Source of the DNA: Curvularia sp. ZM96
Taxonomy: Eukaryota; Ascomycota; Dothideomycetes; Pleosporales; Pleosporaceae
Length of the DNA: 64,000 nucleotides
Direction of reading: 5' to 3'
NCBI GenBank assembly: GCA_022457065.1
Contig: JAJGBQ010000005.1
Coordinates: 1,178,001-1,242,000 of the forward strand
This document shows positions 63,167 through 64,000 of this stretch, piece by piece; the stretch's first letter is position 1, and each line of letters starts with the position of its first letter. Both the position numbers and the translations under genes were made by a program. The notes under the pieces were generated by a model. It was not told the origin of the DNA and made no database searches. It saw nothing but the letters and a program-made list of their open reading frames with translations.

Positions 63167-64000
63167 TTACAATTTCAAGAAAGAGTCAATAACCTTTGCA
63201 TATTCTGCCGCATCTTTCAGTCCCACCCATCCATCACCCTCCTTCTTTCCCTCCGCAAAATTAAACAGGCTCTTCATAACGTCTCTCGCAATAATCGGGA
63301 CTTGCTTTTGCTCCTCAGTCCAATCCCACGCCACCTCCCTGACTTCATCGCTGTCAAAGTTGTGGACTTGAATGGTCACCGGTCCATCGCCTTCGTGGAA
63401 GCGGAGGAAAGGGCTCGTCACTGACACCACTTTGATTTCACCACGCTCACAGTTGATGGACCAGGTCAGCATAGGTGTGCCGGGGAAGGCTGGGCCAGCG
63501 CGGAACTGGAAAGCAAGGGTGGCGTTGGGTGCTGTTTGGGGTGATTCAGCCAGCGTTCCGTGAAGGGAAAGAAAATCAGGGACGTTTGAGACGGTTTCGC
63601 CGACGAATTCATTGGTTGAGAAGTCTTTGATGCGAATGTTGGGGCGTTGGAGCTGGGATTTGGATCGGATGGTAGATGCGTCGAGGCGGCCGATGGCTGC
63701 TTGCACAAAGTCAAGGACTGTGTGACAGTTAGTGGTGTTATAATCCAGGTACGCGGAAACACTCACCGTGTGCAACGCCAATGACGATGAAATTTCCGCC
63801 TATTTCTCTTTGTGTGAAATAGGTCAGTTTCGGGGGTAGGATGTCTCTGTTGTTGATTCCTCCATATGCCTGTACAGTTGAACTCAGGACTTTGCCCAAC
63901 TCTCCTCCTTCTAAAATTTCTTTCACTTTGACTATTGGCGGTGCCCATCGCCTCTGTAACCCAATTGCAAATCTAGACCCACTCTTCTCTGCGGCTTCCA
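63167..64000 (-). CDS. Gfo/Idh/MocA oxidoreductase (GAL80-like), 3' part
   Basis: NAD(P)-dependent dehydrogenase-fold protein cut by the right window edge. Minus-strand exons visible: 64000-63767 and 63717-63167; the intron GTGAGT...CACACAG is phase 1 and joins GVAH to VLDF. Seen are GSRFAIGLQRRWAPPIVKVKEILEGGELGKVLSSTVQAYGG, the C-terminal-domain sheet (LTYFTQREIGGNFIVIGVAHVLDFVQAAIG), and GEIKVVS...FLRFHEGDGPVTIQVHNFDSDEV. The active-site helix starting GGNFIVIGVAHVLD corresponds to the family's GGG...(D/N)xxxH region. The N-terminal Rossmann domain is not in the window. GAL80-like groups include regulators and enzymes; without the N-terminus I cannot say which. Confidence 0.85.

Noticed and set aside
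1..64000. tRNA, rRNA or CRISPR features
   Set aside because: I looked for B-box-like GGTTCGAATCC, rRNA blocks and spaced direct repeats by eye and found none; a dedicated search could still reveal a tRNA.

Overview
The window is nuclear DNA of a filamentous ascomycete, most likely a dothideomycete of the Pleosporales type. Genes carry short (about 45-70 bp) GT-AG introns, often with CTAAC-like branch sites. The gene set is fungal: division-1 chitin synthase, SNF1, tyrosinase, HET-domain protein, DUF3455 and DUF6594 families, and a Fot/pogo transposon with RIP-like stop codons. Species placement is inference from gene style, not from a search. Exon coordinates below were built by hand from frame continuity and splice consensus; every multi-exon model described as closing keeps frame across all its junctions.

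Layout. 1-30 kb is mainly core genome: the 3' part of TOM70 (mitochondrial import), SNF1 kinase, an ACS-type MFS transporter, a mitochondrial conserved protein, a low-molecular-weight tyrosine phosphatase, chitin synthase, a ten-zinc-knuckle CnjB-like protein, a fungal rhodopsin-type membrane protein, a secreted tyrosinase next to an FAD monooxygenase, a secreted DUF3455 protein, a cytochrome P450, and the telomere-capping protein TEN1 head-to-head with ESCRT-III SNF7. 31-45 kb holds a large FHL1-type FHA/forkhead factor, a 2OG-Fe(II) oxygenase, a tiny MGSCVSS zinc-ribbon ORF, a DUF6594 membrane protein, a second ACS-type MFS transporter, a DUF7053-like protein and an SRR1-domain protein.

45.2-54.3 kb looks like an accessory block inserted between core genes. 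It holds a 1.8-kb Fot/pogo element with 45-bp inverted repeats, a TA duplication, two nonsense codons and a frameshift. Around it are AT-rich DNA, a membrane-protein gene lacking its 5' end, a HET-domain gene and about 1.7 kb of gene-free sequence with palindromes. From 54.3 kb on the region is ordered again: an amidohydrolase, an F-box/zinc protein, a double PARP-type zinc-finger protein without a catalytic domain, a thioredoxin with a C-terminal membrane anchor, a small secreted cysteine-rich protein, and the 3' part of a Gfo/Idh/MocA (GAL80-like) oxidoreductase cut by the window edge.

No rRNA, tRNA or CRISPR array was recognised. There is no polyketide synthase, non-ribosomal peptide synthetase or terpene synthase, so the P450, tyrosinase and monooxygenase do not form an evident secondary-metabolite cluster.
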